Assembly (NCBI GenBank): GCA_036245525.1
Contig: BTPG01000005.1
Coordinates: forward strand, 210,329,503 to 210,393,502
DNA: 64,000 nucleotides
Direction: 5' to 3'
Source of the DNA: Semisulcospira habei
Lineage: Eukaryota; Mollusca; Gastropoda; Semisulcospiridae
The notes beneath the pieces are model-generated. The model searched no databases. It worked only from the letters and a program-made list of their open reading frames with translations, and was not told where the DNA came from. The translations under genes were made by a program, and so were the position numbers. Shown here piece after piece: positions 47,255 through 57,000 of this stretch (its first letter is position 1; every line of letters starts with the position of its first letter).

Positions 47255-47307
47255 GCCGGTATGGACAGATGTTTCGGTCTTGGCGACCTCTTCAGCACAC
47301 CATCGGC
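47255..47307 (-). ncRNA. type I hammerhead ribozyme, copy 4
   Basis: Minus strand: GGTGTG, CTGAAGA, GGTC-GCCAA-GACC, GAAA, then ACATCTGTC and CATACC. The AGC to ATC change breaks the stem III palindrome, so this copy may cleave poorly. Confidence 0.85.
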
Positions 47308-47780
47308 AATACTGGAGGCGGCAGGAAATTCTGCCTACCTGCAATGACAACCACATTTTACTGTGGTGTCTGCAGGGGCATACATTCCATGCCACCACCT
47401 AGAGTTAAATCTCCATGCACCCTAAAAGAGAACCTACCAAAAGGGAGGAAGGGGTTGCAGTCGATATTGTAGTAATAAATGAAAAGAAAAGGGGAGATTG
47501 CCAGTGCTAATATTTTAGGAAGGTTACAAAATAAAGTAGGTTATAGCACTGTCAGGGGAGATAAATGTGCATGATCGACCAGTGATCATAGATCTACTGT
47601 GGCCAAAGCACAAAAAAAGAGATAGGAAAGAGAGGGGGCGCTAAGAAAGTGACTGAAAGCAATGCATATGGAAGCCCCCCCCCCCCCCCCGAAGGGGGGC
47701 GTATCACATATCCACTGTTCCAGCCACTCAGTGCATGGAAATTTAAATCTAGGTCCCCCCAAGGGGGGTCCAGATATTTA

Positions 47781-47833
47781 GCCGGTATGGACAGCTGTTT
47801 CGGTCTTGGCGACCTCTTCAGCACACCATCGGC
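47781..47833 (-). ncRNA. type I hammerhead ribozyme, copy 5
   Basis: Minus strand: core CTGAAGA, stem II GGTC-GCCAA-GACC, GAAA, intact ACAGCTGT palindrome, GTC and stem I partner CATACC (one G-U pair). The corresponding positions of copies 4 and 5 are 526 bases apart. Confidence 0.9.
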
Positions 47834-48503
47834 AATACTGGAGGCGGCAGGGAAATTCTGCCTACCTGCAATGACAACCACATTTTACTGTGGTGTCTGC
47901 AGGGGCATACATTCCATGCCACCACCTAGAGTTAAATCTCCATGCACCCTAAAAGAGAACCTACCAAAAGGGGGGAAGGGGTTGCAGTCGATATTGTAGT
48001 AATAAATGAAAAGAAAAGGGGAGACTGCCAGTGCTAATATGGAATGTATGCCCCTGCAGACACCACAGTAAAATGTGGTTGTCATTGCAGGTAGACATTT
48101 CTCTCCCCTGACAGTGCTATAACCTACTTTACTTTGTAACCTTCCTAAAATATTAGCACTGGCAGTCTCCCCTTTTCTTTTCATTTATTACTACAATATC
48201 AACTGGGGGGGGGGGGGGGGAGGGGGGGACCTAGATTTAAATTTCCATGCACTGAGTGGCTGGAACAGTGGATATGTGATACGCCCCCCTTCGGGGGGGC
48301 TTCCATATGCATTGCTTTCAGTCACTTTCTTAGCGCCCCCTCACTTTCATATCTCTTTTTTATGTGCTTTGGCCACAGTAGATCTATGATCACTGGTCGA
48401 TCATGCACATTTCTCTCCCCTGTGCTATAACCTACTTTACTTTGTAACCTTCCTAAAATATTAGCACTGGCAGTCTCCCCTTTCCTTTTCATTATGTTGA
48501 TTA

Positions 48504-48740
48504 TTTTTCTTTCTTTTTGTTGTTGTTGCTTTTTATGCTTTTATACTCTTGAATGTTCTTGGCATTATTTTTTTAAAATATAAATATTTTACTGTGTTGC
48601 TCGATGTAATTTTATGTGTGTAGAGTAGCAGGACAATTTGTAAGAAAGGCACTTGCCTAAAACTTTATTCTGAATAACAACGTTTCATCATGATGATGAT
48701 GATCATCATCATCATCATAATCATCATCATCATCATCTCC
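48504..48740 (+). mobile_element. LINE 3' UTR continuation and (ATG/ATC)n tail
   Basis: T-rich sequence followed by a TTATTCTGAATAACAACG segment and GAT/CAT repeats, taken as the 3' end of the LINE interrupted at 46993. Confidence 0.5.
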
Positions 48741-48755
48741 CTCTCTCTCTCACTG

Positions 48756-48756
<1 letters not shown>

Positions 48757-48839
<83 letters not shown>
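48757..48839. repeat. (GT)n microsatellite
   Basis: GT run with one GAAT interruption. Confidence 0.97.
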
Positions 48840-48840
<1 letters not shown>

Positions 48841-48910
48841 CCGTTCTGTGAAAGTGTTGCTGCTGTCGTGAGAATACAATAAGTCTGTGTTTGGCAAAAT
48901 CGCCAGTTCA

Positions 48911-48973
48911 AACCATTCGAGACATGCCGCAGCCGGATACGCGGCTTTAAACGGCACGTCTCGAATGAGTTAA
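48911..48973. repeat. family-3 palindromic element
   Basis: ATTCGAGACATGCCG and complement CGGCACGTCTCGAATGAGTTAA (split here at its TTAA end, 48970-48973) around CGCAGCCGGATACGCGG. Related to 62818-62897. Confidence 0.7.
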
Positions 48974-49120
48974 TCCACTCGGCCCTGGCTCACTACAAGA
49001 ACGTGTTGATCAACCAAGCTAGTGCAGTGCCAGTGGCGGAACAGCCAGGCGCGTCGTATGTGTGTCTGTCCTTTGGACTGCATTAGATGCGTACTGCTGT
49101 GTGCGGTCAGCGGAAGGATT

Positions 49121-49211
49121 TTAACCATTTGGCTGTCGGTTGCGCGTTTTGTTGAGGCGATTCCTGAAGGAATCGACTCAACAAAAAGCGCGACCGACAC
49201 TCAGTAATTAA
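49121..49211. repeat. family-4 TTAA palindromic element
   Basis: TTAACCATTTGGCTGTCGGT at the left and TTAA at 49208-49211; arms with TTTTGTTGAGGCGATTCC and complement around TGAA. 91 bp in all. Confidence 0.78.
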
Positions 49212-49318
49212 CACCACGACTAATCTTTTTAAAGGCGCTGCATTTTGTGTTACTCCATTGAGCGAAATCCCCAGGACCTAACTGGCTGTAGTCCACATTT
49301 GACCGCTTCACTTATTAA

Positions 49319-49478
49319 GGGGAGCTGGATAGATCAGTTGGTAGAGTGTTCGAATTTCGTCCAAAATGTACTGGGTTCGAACACAGCTGGGGTCAAAAGT
49401 TGTACAGACCTCTTTTCGGTGCCCCGTCTTTGAAATCACCTTTGTGGTGGACAAAAGATGTTAAGCCTTAACCTTTAA
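49319..49478 (+). mobile_element. tRNA-derived SINE, copy 2
   Basis: A-box-like TAGATCAGTTGGTAGAGTG, B box GGGTTCGAACA, and the shared body TTTGAAATCACCTTTGTGG with GGACAAAAGATGTTAAGCC. Same family as 848-1009; no clear TSD. Confidence 0.82.
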
Positions 49479-49702
49479 CGTTTTTCTCATACAGAGTTAT
49501 TACACAACTGAGGGCAAAATTAAGTCACGATCGCCGCGCTGTCAATGAGCAGCACGTGCAACGTGCAGCATGAATGTTTTTCGACCAAAGGTGAGCGGTC
49601 GCTCACAATTTGTTTTTCTTGACTCCAATAAAGAGTGCGTATTCAGACTATTCAGAAAAGCATTGAATGCTGGTGTTCTCGTCCTGTCCGTAAGAGAGAG
49701 AC

Positions 49703-50638
49703 ATGCCGCGACATAATGCGCAAGACAGAGAAAGAGCAATTGGACTGCTGGCCGCGGGTTTATCCCGCAGGGAGATTGCCCGTCGTTTACATTGTCATCA
49801 CACCACCATTGCGCATCTAGCAGAAAGATTTAGAAATACTGGCGACACTGCAGATCGACCTCGTCCAGGGCAACCCAGGGTCACCATCCGTCGGTAAGAC
49901 ACCTACATCAGACAGCTTCATCTTCGAGACAGGTTCAGGCCAGCTACGCATACAGCACAAACCCTTCTTGGCACACGTGGTCCAGTATCCGCTGAAACTG
50001 TGCGGCTCCGTATTTGAGCGGGAGGACTGCACGCCAGACGACCTGTTGGGCTGATTTTGACGTCTCGACACCGATAGCGGCGCCTTCGGTGGGCTCAGGT
50101 GTAGTTTAGATGGACCCAGCGTCAGTGAGGAGAAATGCTCTTCTCGGATGAGAGCCGTTTCAGCCTATCCCATGCCGATGGCAGGCTCAGGGTATGGCAG
50201 CGTGCTTGAGAGAGACATGTCGACTACTGTGTCCATCAGGTTGACAGGTGTCGCGCACAGAGCGTGATGGTGTGGGGTGGCTTCAGCAAGACCTATCGCA
50301 CCCAGTTGCACATCTTTGATGGTCCTGTTAATGCTGCAACGTACGGGGCAGTCCTACAGAACCATGTGATACCAGCGTTTCGACAACGCGCAGATCTGCA
50401 CACTTTCCAGCCGGACAATGCCACCCCCCATACAACAGGAGTGACGATCCATGTACTGAAACTTTACAACGTCCACGTCTTATCCTGGCCTTCACTTTCC
50501 CCGGATATAGCGCCTATTGAGCACGCATGGGATGAACTGGGACGCAGAGTAACGCAGCACATCCATGTTCCTCAAACCGTACCGGAACTGACGCAGGCGA
50601 GCCGAGAAACTGGATCACAGCTGGTGCCAGCGCGCTGA
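49703..50638 (+). pseudogene. Tc1-like (DD34E) transposase, full length with six stops
   Basis: A single uninterrupted frame of 312 codons runs from ATG 49703 to TGA 50636-50638 with no indel but six internal stops. N-terminal HTH: LLAAGLSRREIARRLHCHH, then an AT-hook-like RPRPGQPRVT. Catalytic residues: D in FSDESRF (about 50140), D in FQPDNATPH (about 50415) and E in IAPIEHAWDELG, with 34 residues between the last two, the Tc1 spacing. The family makes cut-and-paste transposases acting at terminal repeats; none could be identified here. At least five of the six stops are explained by one C-to-T or G-to-A change from the expected residue. It lies in the sodium-channel intron 1. Confidence 0.9.
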
Positions 50639-50825
50639 GGTAGCGAGTCCCCCAGCTGTGGGGCTGATTGATAAGCTGGCTTTCTGATAATCGCAGTACA
50701 GCAGGGAACCTGACTGCCTTTTGTTTTTCATGACTTTCCTATTTACCATTCAAGTGTGTGAAACCAGTAGCCAGCAGGATAAGGTGGAAATAAAGAGAGA
50801 GAAAAAAAGTATTTGACTGTTTGTG
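50639..50825. other. no gene seen
   Basis: Short flank without recognisable terminal repeats. Confidence 0.4.
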
Positions 50826-51050
50826 TTGAGTTTTGTCACAAAATAGATGAAGTTCCAACATCAATAACACAAATACAATGCAACTACATCCAACCGGACT
50901 TGCATGTGCTAGAAGTAACATGCCTAGAGTAAGTATGACTTACCAGATCAGAGCGATAACGTAAAAGGGGTCGGAGTGCGGAGGGTGATAATGAGGTCAC
51001 TGATAGTGCCAGTACTCCCACAGGCATGAAGCAGCAGCACGGATCTATCT
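50826..51050. repeat. 220-bp inverted repeat, left arm
   Basis: Matches 52128-52345 in reverse complement (shared CAACATCAATAACACAAATA, AGAGTAAGTATGACTTACCA and GTCGGAGTGCGGAGGGTGAT with small changes). The arms enclose 1.1 kb that includes a family-2 element and a minisatellite. Confidence 0.85.
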
Positions 51051-51124
51051 ATACGCTTACACCGCTGGACTTGCAGTTACACTAGATGCACAGTCCTTTG
51101 GCATTACTTTCAGTTAAAACCCAA

Positions 51125-51315
51125 TTAACCCCAACGCCTTACAGCAGAAGATGGATCGACTATGATAATTCAAGAGTAGTGTCAGATTACCTTTGCGTCT
51201 GATGTCTCCAAGCTAATATGGCACTGCCCTTGAATTATCACGGTCGATCCATATACCCGACTGGTCGTTAGATGACACCTCAAAAATCGTCCATGCATGC
51301 AGTTGAATGGGTTAA
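51125..51315. mobile_element. family-2 TTAA element, diverged
   Basis: TTAACCCCAACGCC at the left, GTTGAATGGGTTAA at the right, and an imperfect hairpin with GATCGACTATGATAATTC and its complement. Confidence 0.72.
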
Positions 51316-51585
51316 AAAATCTCTTCTGTGATAAACAAGATGATGTAACTCTTGGATAGTTTCTGTTCTGTGATAAACAAGATGATGTAACTCTTGGAAA
51401 GTTTCTGTTCTGTGATAAACAAGATGATCTCACTCTTGGAAAGTTTCTGTCCTGTGATAAACAAGATGATTTCACTCGTGGATAGTTTCTGTTCTGTGGT
51501 AAACAAGATGATCTCACCCTTGGATATTTTATGTTCTGTGCTGAACAAGATAATCTCACTCTTGGGATAGTTTCTCTGGATGAAA
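51316..51585. repeat. 42-bp minisatellite, about six units
   Basis: Unit near TTCTGTGATAAACAAGATG with ATGTAACTCTTGGATAGTT. It starts immediately at the TTAA end of the family-2 element. The unit length keeps a minus-strand frame open, producing a false 186-codon ORF. Confidence 0.92.
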
Positions 51586-52127
51586 ATGTTAATCCAGAAA
51601 ATTCTGCTTTCAACATGAACAGACCACCCAAACAGCACAGAATAAACAAATTCAATACACGTACACACATCAGTCTGCTTGGCACACCAAAAACCTTCTC
51701 CGACCAACTTAGTGATAAAAAAAGAAAAAAGATTAGCTTCAATGTCTGAAAAAAAGCTGTGGAAATCTGATGTTTTAAGACCTTTCACAAAAGTAGAAAA
51801 CGCACAAGAGAGTATGACACATATTCCCGTGACTGACTGCCTGAATGTTTTTATCCAACTAAGAACCCCACAAAAGAACCTCTAGTTGTGGATGAAACTA
51901 ATGCGGAATCTTGCATACCACTTGTCTTCTGGCTATCGTCTGTCAGTGTTCTCATTAATCCCTTCTCTGCTCCCACCTCTCCGCCTCCTACAAACCAGAC
52001 CATTTAGTGTCAGTGGGCCGTATGTCTACAATCTTGATAAAATATGTACAAAGAAATAAAGTCTGACTAAGTACTTTGCTATAGATTAATATTACAAAAA
52101 GACAACGAAGTACATGATAGAAATGAT
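51586..52127. other. no gene seen
   Basis: Interior of the inverted-repeat pair; no ORF with recognisable domain. Confidence 0.4.
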
Positions 52128-52345
52128 CACATTATTTTATCCGTGCTACTGCTTCGTGCCTGTGTGTGCACTGGCACTAACAGCCTTGACCTATCACCCT
52201 CCGCACTCCGGCCCCTTTCACGTTATCTCTGATCTGGTAAGTCATACTTACTCTGGGCATGTTACTTCTAGCAAATGCAAGTCCGTTTGGATGTGGTTTG
52301 TATCATATTTGTGTTATTGATGTTGGATCTTTATCAATTTTGTGA
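52128..52345. repeat. 220-bp inverted repeat, right arm
   Basis: Partner of 50826-51050. Confidence 0.85.
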
Positions 52346-52506
52346 CAAACTTGGTGGCGCATTGGTAGAAAGCGTTTTAGTTACCGATGCTATAACAGAC
52401 TGCCTAAAAAATCTTCACATTTGCTCTGCTGGCCTTTATAGGATTTTTAAAAATCTATTTTTGTTTGTTTACTTGTATTGTGTTTGTGTTTGTTTTAAAC
52501 CAAAGG

Positions 52507-52590
52507 CATTTTAGGAATACCCACTTTTTATGAATACCCGCATTTTAGGAATATCTACTTTTTAGGAATACCTACATTTTAGGAATACCA
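52507..52590. repeat. short tandem repeat, about 17-18-bp unit
   Basis: About five copies of TTTTAGGAATACCCAC-like units, ending about 50 bases upstream of the exon 2 acceptor. Confidence 0.85.
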
Positions 52591-52641
52591 CATTGACCTG
52601 AAACGTTGGTTTGTTCACGCCGTCCTCTATTTTCTTTGCAG

Positions 52642-52856
52642 ACTTTCGTGGTGATAGCCAAGCGGTTCGGCAAGAAATACATCAACCGGTTCAGCGCCAC
52701 GAGGTCGTTCTTTATCTTCCCGCCTTGGAACATCGTTCGGCGAATCGCCGTGTACATCGCCACGCAGGAGCTGTTTGATCTCTTCATCATATTCACCATC
52801 CTCGTCAACTGTGTGTTGCTTGCTATGCCCACCTTGTCCTGGGCTGACACAGCCGA
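52642..52856 (+). CDS. voltage-gated sodium channel alpha subunit, second coding exon
   Basis: Follows the acceptor TTTTCTTTGCAG and ends at GCCGA|GTAAGT; 215 bases, entering in phase 0 and leaving after two bases of a codon. It continues exon 1 (45962-46396). The peptide TFVVIAKRFGKKYINRFSAT then FFIFPPWNIVRRIAVYIATQ matches the conserved pre-S1 segment of sodium channels ('TFxV...RFSAT...NPIRRxAIYI'), and LFDLFIIFTILVNCVLLAM is the first transmembrane helix (S1) of domain I, about residues 188-207 of the joined protein. The next exon should start with the S1-S2 loop; none was found in 52857-58049 or 58550-64000, so it lies in the gap or beyond the window. A family-1 element begins 20 bases after the donor. 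Confidence 0.9.
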
Positions 52857-52875
52857 GTAAGTACCGCCTGCACGT

Positions 52876-53087
52876 CATACCCGTTCAGTGTAAGATAACG
52901 CTGACTGTGTTACTGCATTCTTCCTAAATTCAAGACCCAAAGACGCCTAAATGTACCAGGAACATGGATTCACAGTGGGTTCAGCAAGAGGCATAGATCC
53001 TCATGAGCCCCCGCAACTGCGGGGGCTCATGAGACCTATAATTAGCAGTTCGGTGGTGTTCAAATTATCTGGGCATAAACAGGTTAA
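52876..53087 (+). mobile_element. family-1 element, complete without array
   Basis: Left end ATACCCGTTCAGTG, right end CATAAACAGGTTAA (TTAA at 53084-53087), hairpin at 52984-53040 with CATGAGCCCCCGC arms. At 212 bp it is the best estimate of the unexpanded element length. Its right TTAA is shared with the next element. Confidence 0.75.
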
Positions 53088-53731
53088 TACCTTTCGCTGT
53101 CGAGAGCAATTGCACACTACCCAACTGCAAGAGGTATAGATCCTCAAGAGCCCCCGCAGTTGCGGGGGCTCATGAGGATCTATGCCTTTTGCTGAAACCA
53201 CGCTGTGTCCAGGGGGCTCATGAGGATCAATGTCTCTTGCTGAAACCACGCTGTGTCCAGGGGGCTCATGAGGATCAATGTCTCTTGCTGAAACCACGCT
53301 GTGTCCAGGGGGCTCATGAGGATCAATGTCTCTTGCTGAAACCACGCTGTGTCCAGGGTGCTCATGAGGATCAATGTCTCTTGCTGAAACCACGCTGTGT
53401 CCAGGGGGCTCATGAGGATCAATGTCTCTTGCTGAAACCACGCTGTGTCCAGGGGGCTCATGAGGATCAATGTCTCTTGCTGAAACCACGCTGTGTCCAG
53501 GGGGCTCATGAGGATCAATGTCTCTTGCTGAAACCACGCTGAGTCCAGGGGGCTCATGAGGATCAATGTCTCTTGCTGAAACCACGCTGTGTCCAGGGGG
53601 CTCATGAGGATCAATGTCTCTTGCTGAAACCACGCTGTGTCCAGGTTTCATGGACGGGATGGGCTACTTGGCTATGAAGTTACAAATATTTCCGAAACTC
53701 AATCAGCGTTCACTGACAGTGAACGGGTTAA
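53084..53731 (+). mobile_element. family-1 TTAA element expanded by a 48-bp minisatellite
   Basis: Left end TTAATACCTTTCGCTGTCGAG, hairpin at 53126-53192, then the 48-bp array, then right end CACTGACAGTGAACGGGTTAA (split at TTAA 53728-53731). Shares its left TTAA with the element at 52876-53087 and its right TTAA with a family-2 element. Confidence 0.78.
53176..53646. repeat. 48-bp minisatellite, about ten units
   Basis: Units consist of a hairpin arm (GGGGGCTCATGAGGATCAATG) split from TCTCTTGCTGAAACCACG and CTGTGTCCA flank. In reverse complement the unit aligns with the 48-bp unit at 30836-32563. The units are nearly identical; one has GAGTCC for GTGTCC, one has GGGTGC for GGGGGC. Confidence 0.96.
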
Positions 53732-53820
53732 CACTTTCAGCCCTGACAAGCGTCAGCGTAACATTGATCGACCGTGACAGTTCAGGGGTGGTGCCAGAAT
53801 AGCTTGGCGCCCTCAGGGTG
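53728..53820. repeat. family-2 element, left half
   Basis: TTAACACTTTCAGCCCTG then TTGATCGACCGTGACAGTTC and GGTGCCAGAATAGCTTGG; the right half is replaced by G-rich sequence and an A-run at about 53855. Confidence 0.75.
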
Positions 53821-55052
53821 GGGGCGGGGGAACGAAAGCAAGTCCAACCTCCGAAAAAAAAAAAAAAAAAAAACACGCCTCTGTCCAATGCTGTTTTAGC
53901 ACTAAGTGTAATATGCCCAGGGCATAAAGAGCGGTACTTGCGCAAGCGCAAACCTGCGTATATTGAAAGATTATAAATGTGTAAGATTAAGCTTTTCATA
54001 TTCAAACGGTAACTGATGAACTACTTTCGGTTACTCAAGTGTGTGAGCCCATGTGGACATGCGTGGTAATAAGTGTAACACTGCTACAGCAAAACCTGTT
54101 TGGAGCGATCTCCTTTTGACAGCTTACCTGTCATTTTAGACCGCTATCTAGGTGGCACGGTGCGCGCATTTTCAGCCATTTAGAAAATAGAAAATAATTG
54201 TAATTTCTCTTGTAGGGATTTTACCATTAGACTACCTGACCATAGCTGCAGAGTGCAAAGTCTGAAATAGCAAGTTATAAGATAAAGATAGACCTGCTGG
54301 AGGAGGAGTTTAGATCACGAATTTGACAAATCTGAATGGCCCCATCTCAAGGCTGCAAAGAACTAAAGGTGTGCAGACGCAACCAGCAGAAGAAGAAGTT
54401 TTTGGAGTGGAGTTTGTGAAAAAAACGGAGAGACAACTAAACAACCTGAACCAGTTCTACACTAAGTTAACATATGTTTAGTTTTTAACTTTGTTGTCAT
54501 TTTTGTTGCAACATGGTCAACCTTTTAAGCATAAGTACAGTGAAAAAAGACCGACCTACAGCCACACGATAGACTGTTTCTCACTCTTTGGTGATTGATA
54601 AATGTTTAAGACTTCATAATAAAGCGAAGATGACTTTTGAATCTAGTATTTCTGTGGTATCAAATTGCCGGTAAGTGTCACTGTGAATCAGCCTTTTATG
54701 TGCTGTGTTTTGGCATGTAACTCCAGAATAAAATATTATTTACCAGTGAATAATAAGTTTAATTTTATTTTAGGTGATGCTTACTTCTTGCTTGTGTTGA
54801 TGTGTCATATTAAGGGTCTTTTTGTCTGCTGCGCCATGGTCAGTTTAATAATTAGGACAGATGCGATCTTGGTGCTTCTTGCTATTGCTGCTCCCCAGGC
54901 TTGTGGCATGCCGCTGCAGCTCAGTCGGTTAGGCACATGGGTCAAACAGTTTAGCTGCCTTGAAATACTGAAGAGTTTTCTGAAACCCAGTGACACGAGA
55001 TCAGTGACCATTCAATCTAAAATACAAATTATACATGCATGGTTATTTATTA

Positions 55053-55055
<3 letters not shown>
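53821..55055. other. no gene supported
   Basis: An A-run near 53857-53873; the remainder is AT-rich with short frames. The sodium-channel intron 2 continues here if the gene runs on. Confidence 0.4.
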
Positions 55056-55120
<65 letters not shown>

Positions 55121-55234
55121 TCACTTTCACACACTCACACACACACACACACATACACACACATACACACACAAACACACACACATACACACACACACAT
55201 AAACACGCACGCACGCACACACACACACACACCA

Positions 55235-55300
<66 letters not shown>
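55056..55300. repeat. (CT)n then (AC)n compound microsatellite
   Basis: CT run to about 55117, then CA/CACGCA repeats to about 55300. Confidence 0.97.
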
Positions 55301-55302
<2 letters not shown>

Positions 55303-55784
55303 ACACTTCAATTTTATTTGGGAGTGAAAGTAATCAGCTCAGCCTGACACTGTAAACACAGATGACAAAGGAGAGAGCTGAGCAGCACTGACATCTTGGT
55401 ACGATGAGACGAGATGGACTAAAATGGCTCGGATAAATGTGCTAAGTTTTGTTTGTTTTTTGTGTGGTTTTTTTTAGCAACACCAATTACAAAAACACTT
55501 ACCCGGCTCTGCAGGCACATATACCTTTTTTGCGACGCTGTGCTTGGTGATGCTCATTTCCACGTACAGTTTGTGTGGATCGGCGCGTTCTTGTAGATAT
55601 GCGACCGTTGATACACGGATTCAACTTGAACGGCATCACTACCAGTTGTGTGATACATACGAACAGCATCAATGAAACTTGACGTAAATTTGCTTTGCCT
55701 CGATCTAGGGCCGTTTTTGACAAAGCTTTGTATCCTGGCAGAAAATGTATGCTTGTAGAATTTGCAACGCATTAAGTCGAATCA

Positions 55785-57000
55785 CGCGCGTTCTGTCTAT
55801 CTCTCTATCTATATCCCGTAGTCTTGCCGACCGTTGGGGCACCACTGATGACTTTGCAACGAGCTCCCTCCATTCCTGTCTGTTCTCTGCCATTCTCAGC
55901 GTATTGCCCATCTTCAGTCCTGTCCACTCTGATATATTGTCCTCCCATCTTTTCCTCTGTCTTCCTCTCCTCCGTCCTCCTTGCACAGTGCATTGCAGGA
56001 TGTTTTGGCAAGCCCTGCTGAACGCGTGACAAGCCCATACCACTTCAGTTTGCGTTTTTTCACAATGGCTAATAGGTCTTCATAGGGCCCGATGGCTTGC
56101 CTGATTCTGCTTCCCACTTCCTCGTTCGTGATGTGATCTCTGTATGAAATGCCAAGCAGCCTTCGAAAACATCTAATTTCAGTGGCTTGTATCCTCTTTT
56201 CAATGTCTGCTGTGAGGGTCCATGACTTGCAGGCATACAAGAACACTGAGATGACTAAGGAGCGCATCAGTCTGATCTTGGAGCAGAGTGCGATGTTTCT
56301 GTCCTTCCATATGGTCTTCAATCTTGTCAGTGCTGTTGTTGTCTGCGCAATCCTAGACAGTATTTCTGGTTTTGATCCCTCATCTGTCACAATGGCTCCT
56401 AAGTATTTGAATTTCTTAACTGTTTCCAGTTTTTGGCCTCCAACCATGATTTCAGTGCCAATGCCACTGGCGTTATTGGTCACCAGTTTGGTCTTCTCTG
56501 CACTGATTTCCATCTCATACGCATTGGCGGTACTGTCCAGCTTTTCCACCAGCTGAGCTAGCTCTTTCTCTGTTCCTGCCAGGCCATCAATGTCGTCTGC
56601 AAAGCGCAAGTTCGTGATTGTTCTGCCTCCAATACTGACAGTTCCTTCATGATCTTTCAGAGCGTCCGTCATGATTCTTTCCAGGAAGATGTTGAAAAGA
56701 GTAGGTGAGAGCAAGCAGCCTTGTCCGACTTCAACTGTAGTCCTAAACCAGTTTCCTATTTTGCCGTTGAAGCAGACTACGCTAGTGGCCTTGTTGTAAA
56801 GGTTTGCTATGACTTTGATCAGGTTGGCATTGATTTTGTATAGCTTCATGGTGGACCAAAGGGCTGCCTGCCACACCCTGTCAAACGCTTTCTTAAAATC
56901 CACAAAGACATGATAGAGATCTTGCTGGCAAGATCTCACGCGCTTTACCGTCCGCCATATTGTCCAAGCGACAGGAAAGCTTGTGGGACCCAGCAACAAT
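55785..57000 (-). pseudogene. RTE-type LINE, reverse transcriptase and 3' end
   Basis: The minus-strand frame of 361 codons begins inside the RT: DLYHVFVDFKKAFDRVWQ, then GQGCLLSPTLFNIFLE, catalytic LRFADDIDGLAG, KKFKYLGAIVTDEGSKPE, VFLYACKSWTLT and RRLLGISYRDHITNEEV. A frameshift near 56010 moves the last part (RKRWEDNISEWTGLK and QEWRELVAKSS) to another frame. The element ends near 55790 in a GATA-rich simple repeat, a typical RTE tail. 5'-truncated at about 57000; no endonuclease part. Related to 1-793. Confidence 0.88.

Larger units (their letters stand above)
46994..48490. mobile_element. retrozyme-like trimer, two minus units and one plus unit
   Basis: Two tandem minus-orientation units (46994-about 47520 and about 47521-48038) are joined to a deleted plus-orientation unit (48039-48490). 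The whole lies between 13-bp TSDs ATTATGTTGATTA (46981-46993 and 48491-48503), so the composite arrived as one insertion or was rearranged after insertion. The plus unit has lost the ribozyme; a G-run at about 48205 marks its deletion joint. The target is the 3' UTR of a LINE within the sodium-channel intron 1. Confidence 0.85.

Noticed and set aside
51182..51742. 186-codon minus-strand ORF
   Set aside because: Its core is a translated 42-bp minisatellite; no conserved domain.
53001..53651. ORFs with GHSVVSARDIDPHEPP-type repeats
   Set aside because: Same cause: the 48-bp minisatellite at 53176-53646.
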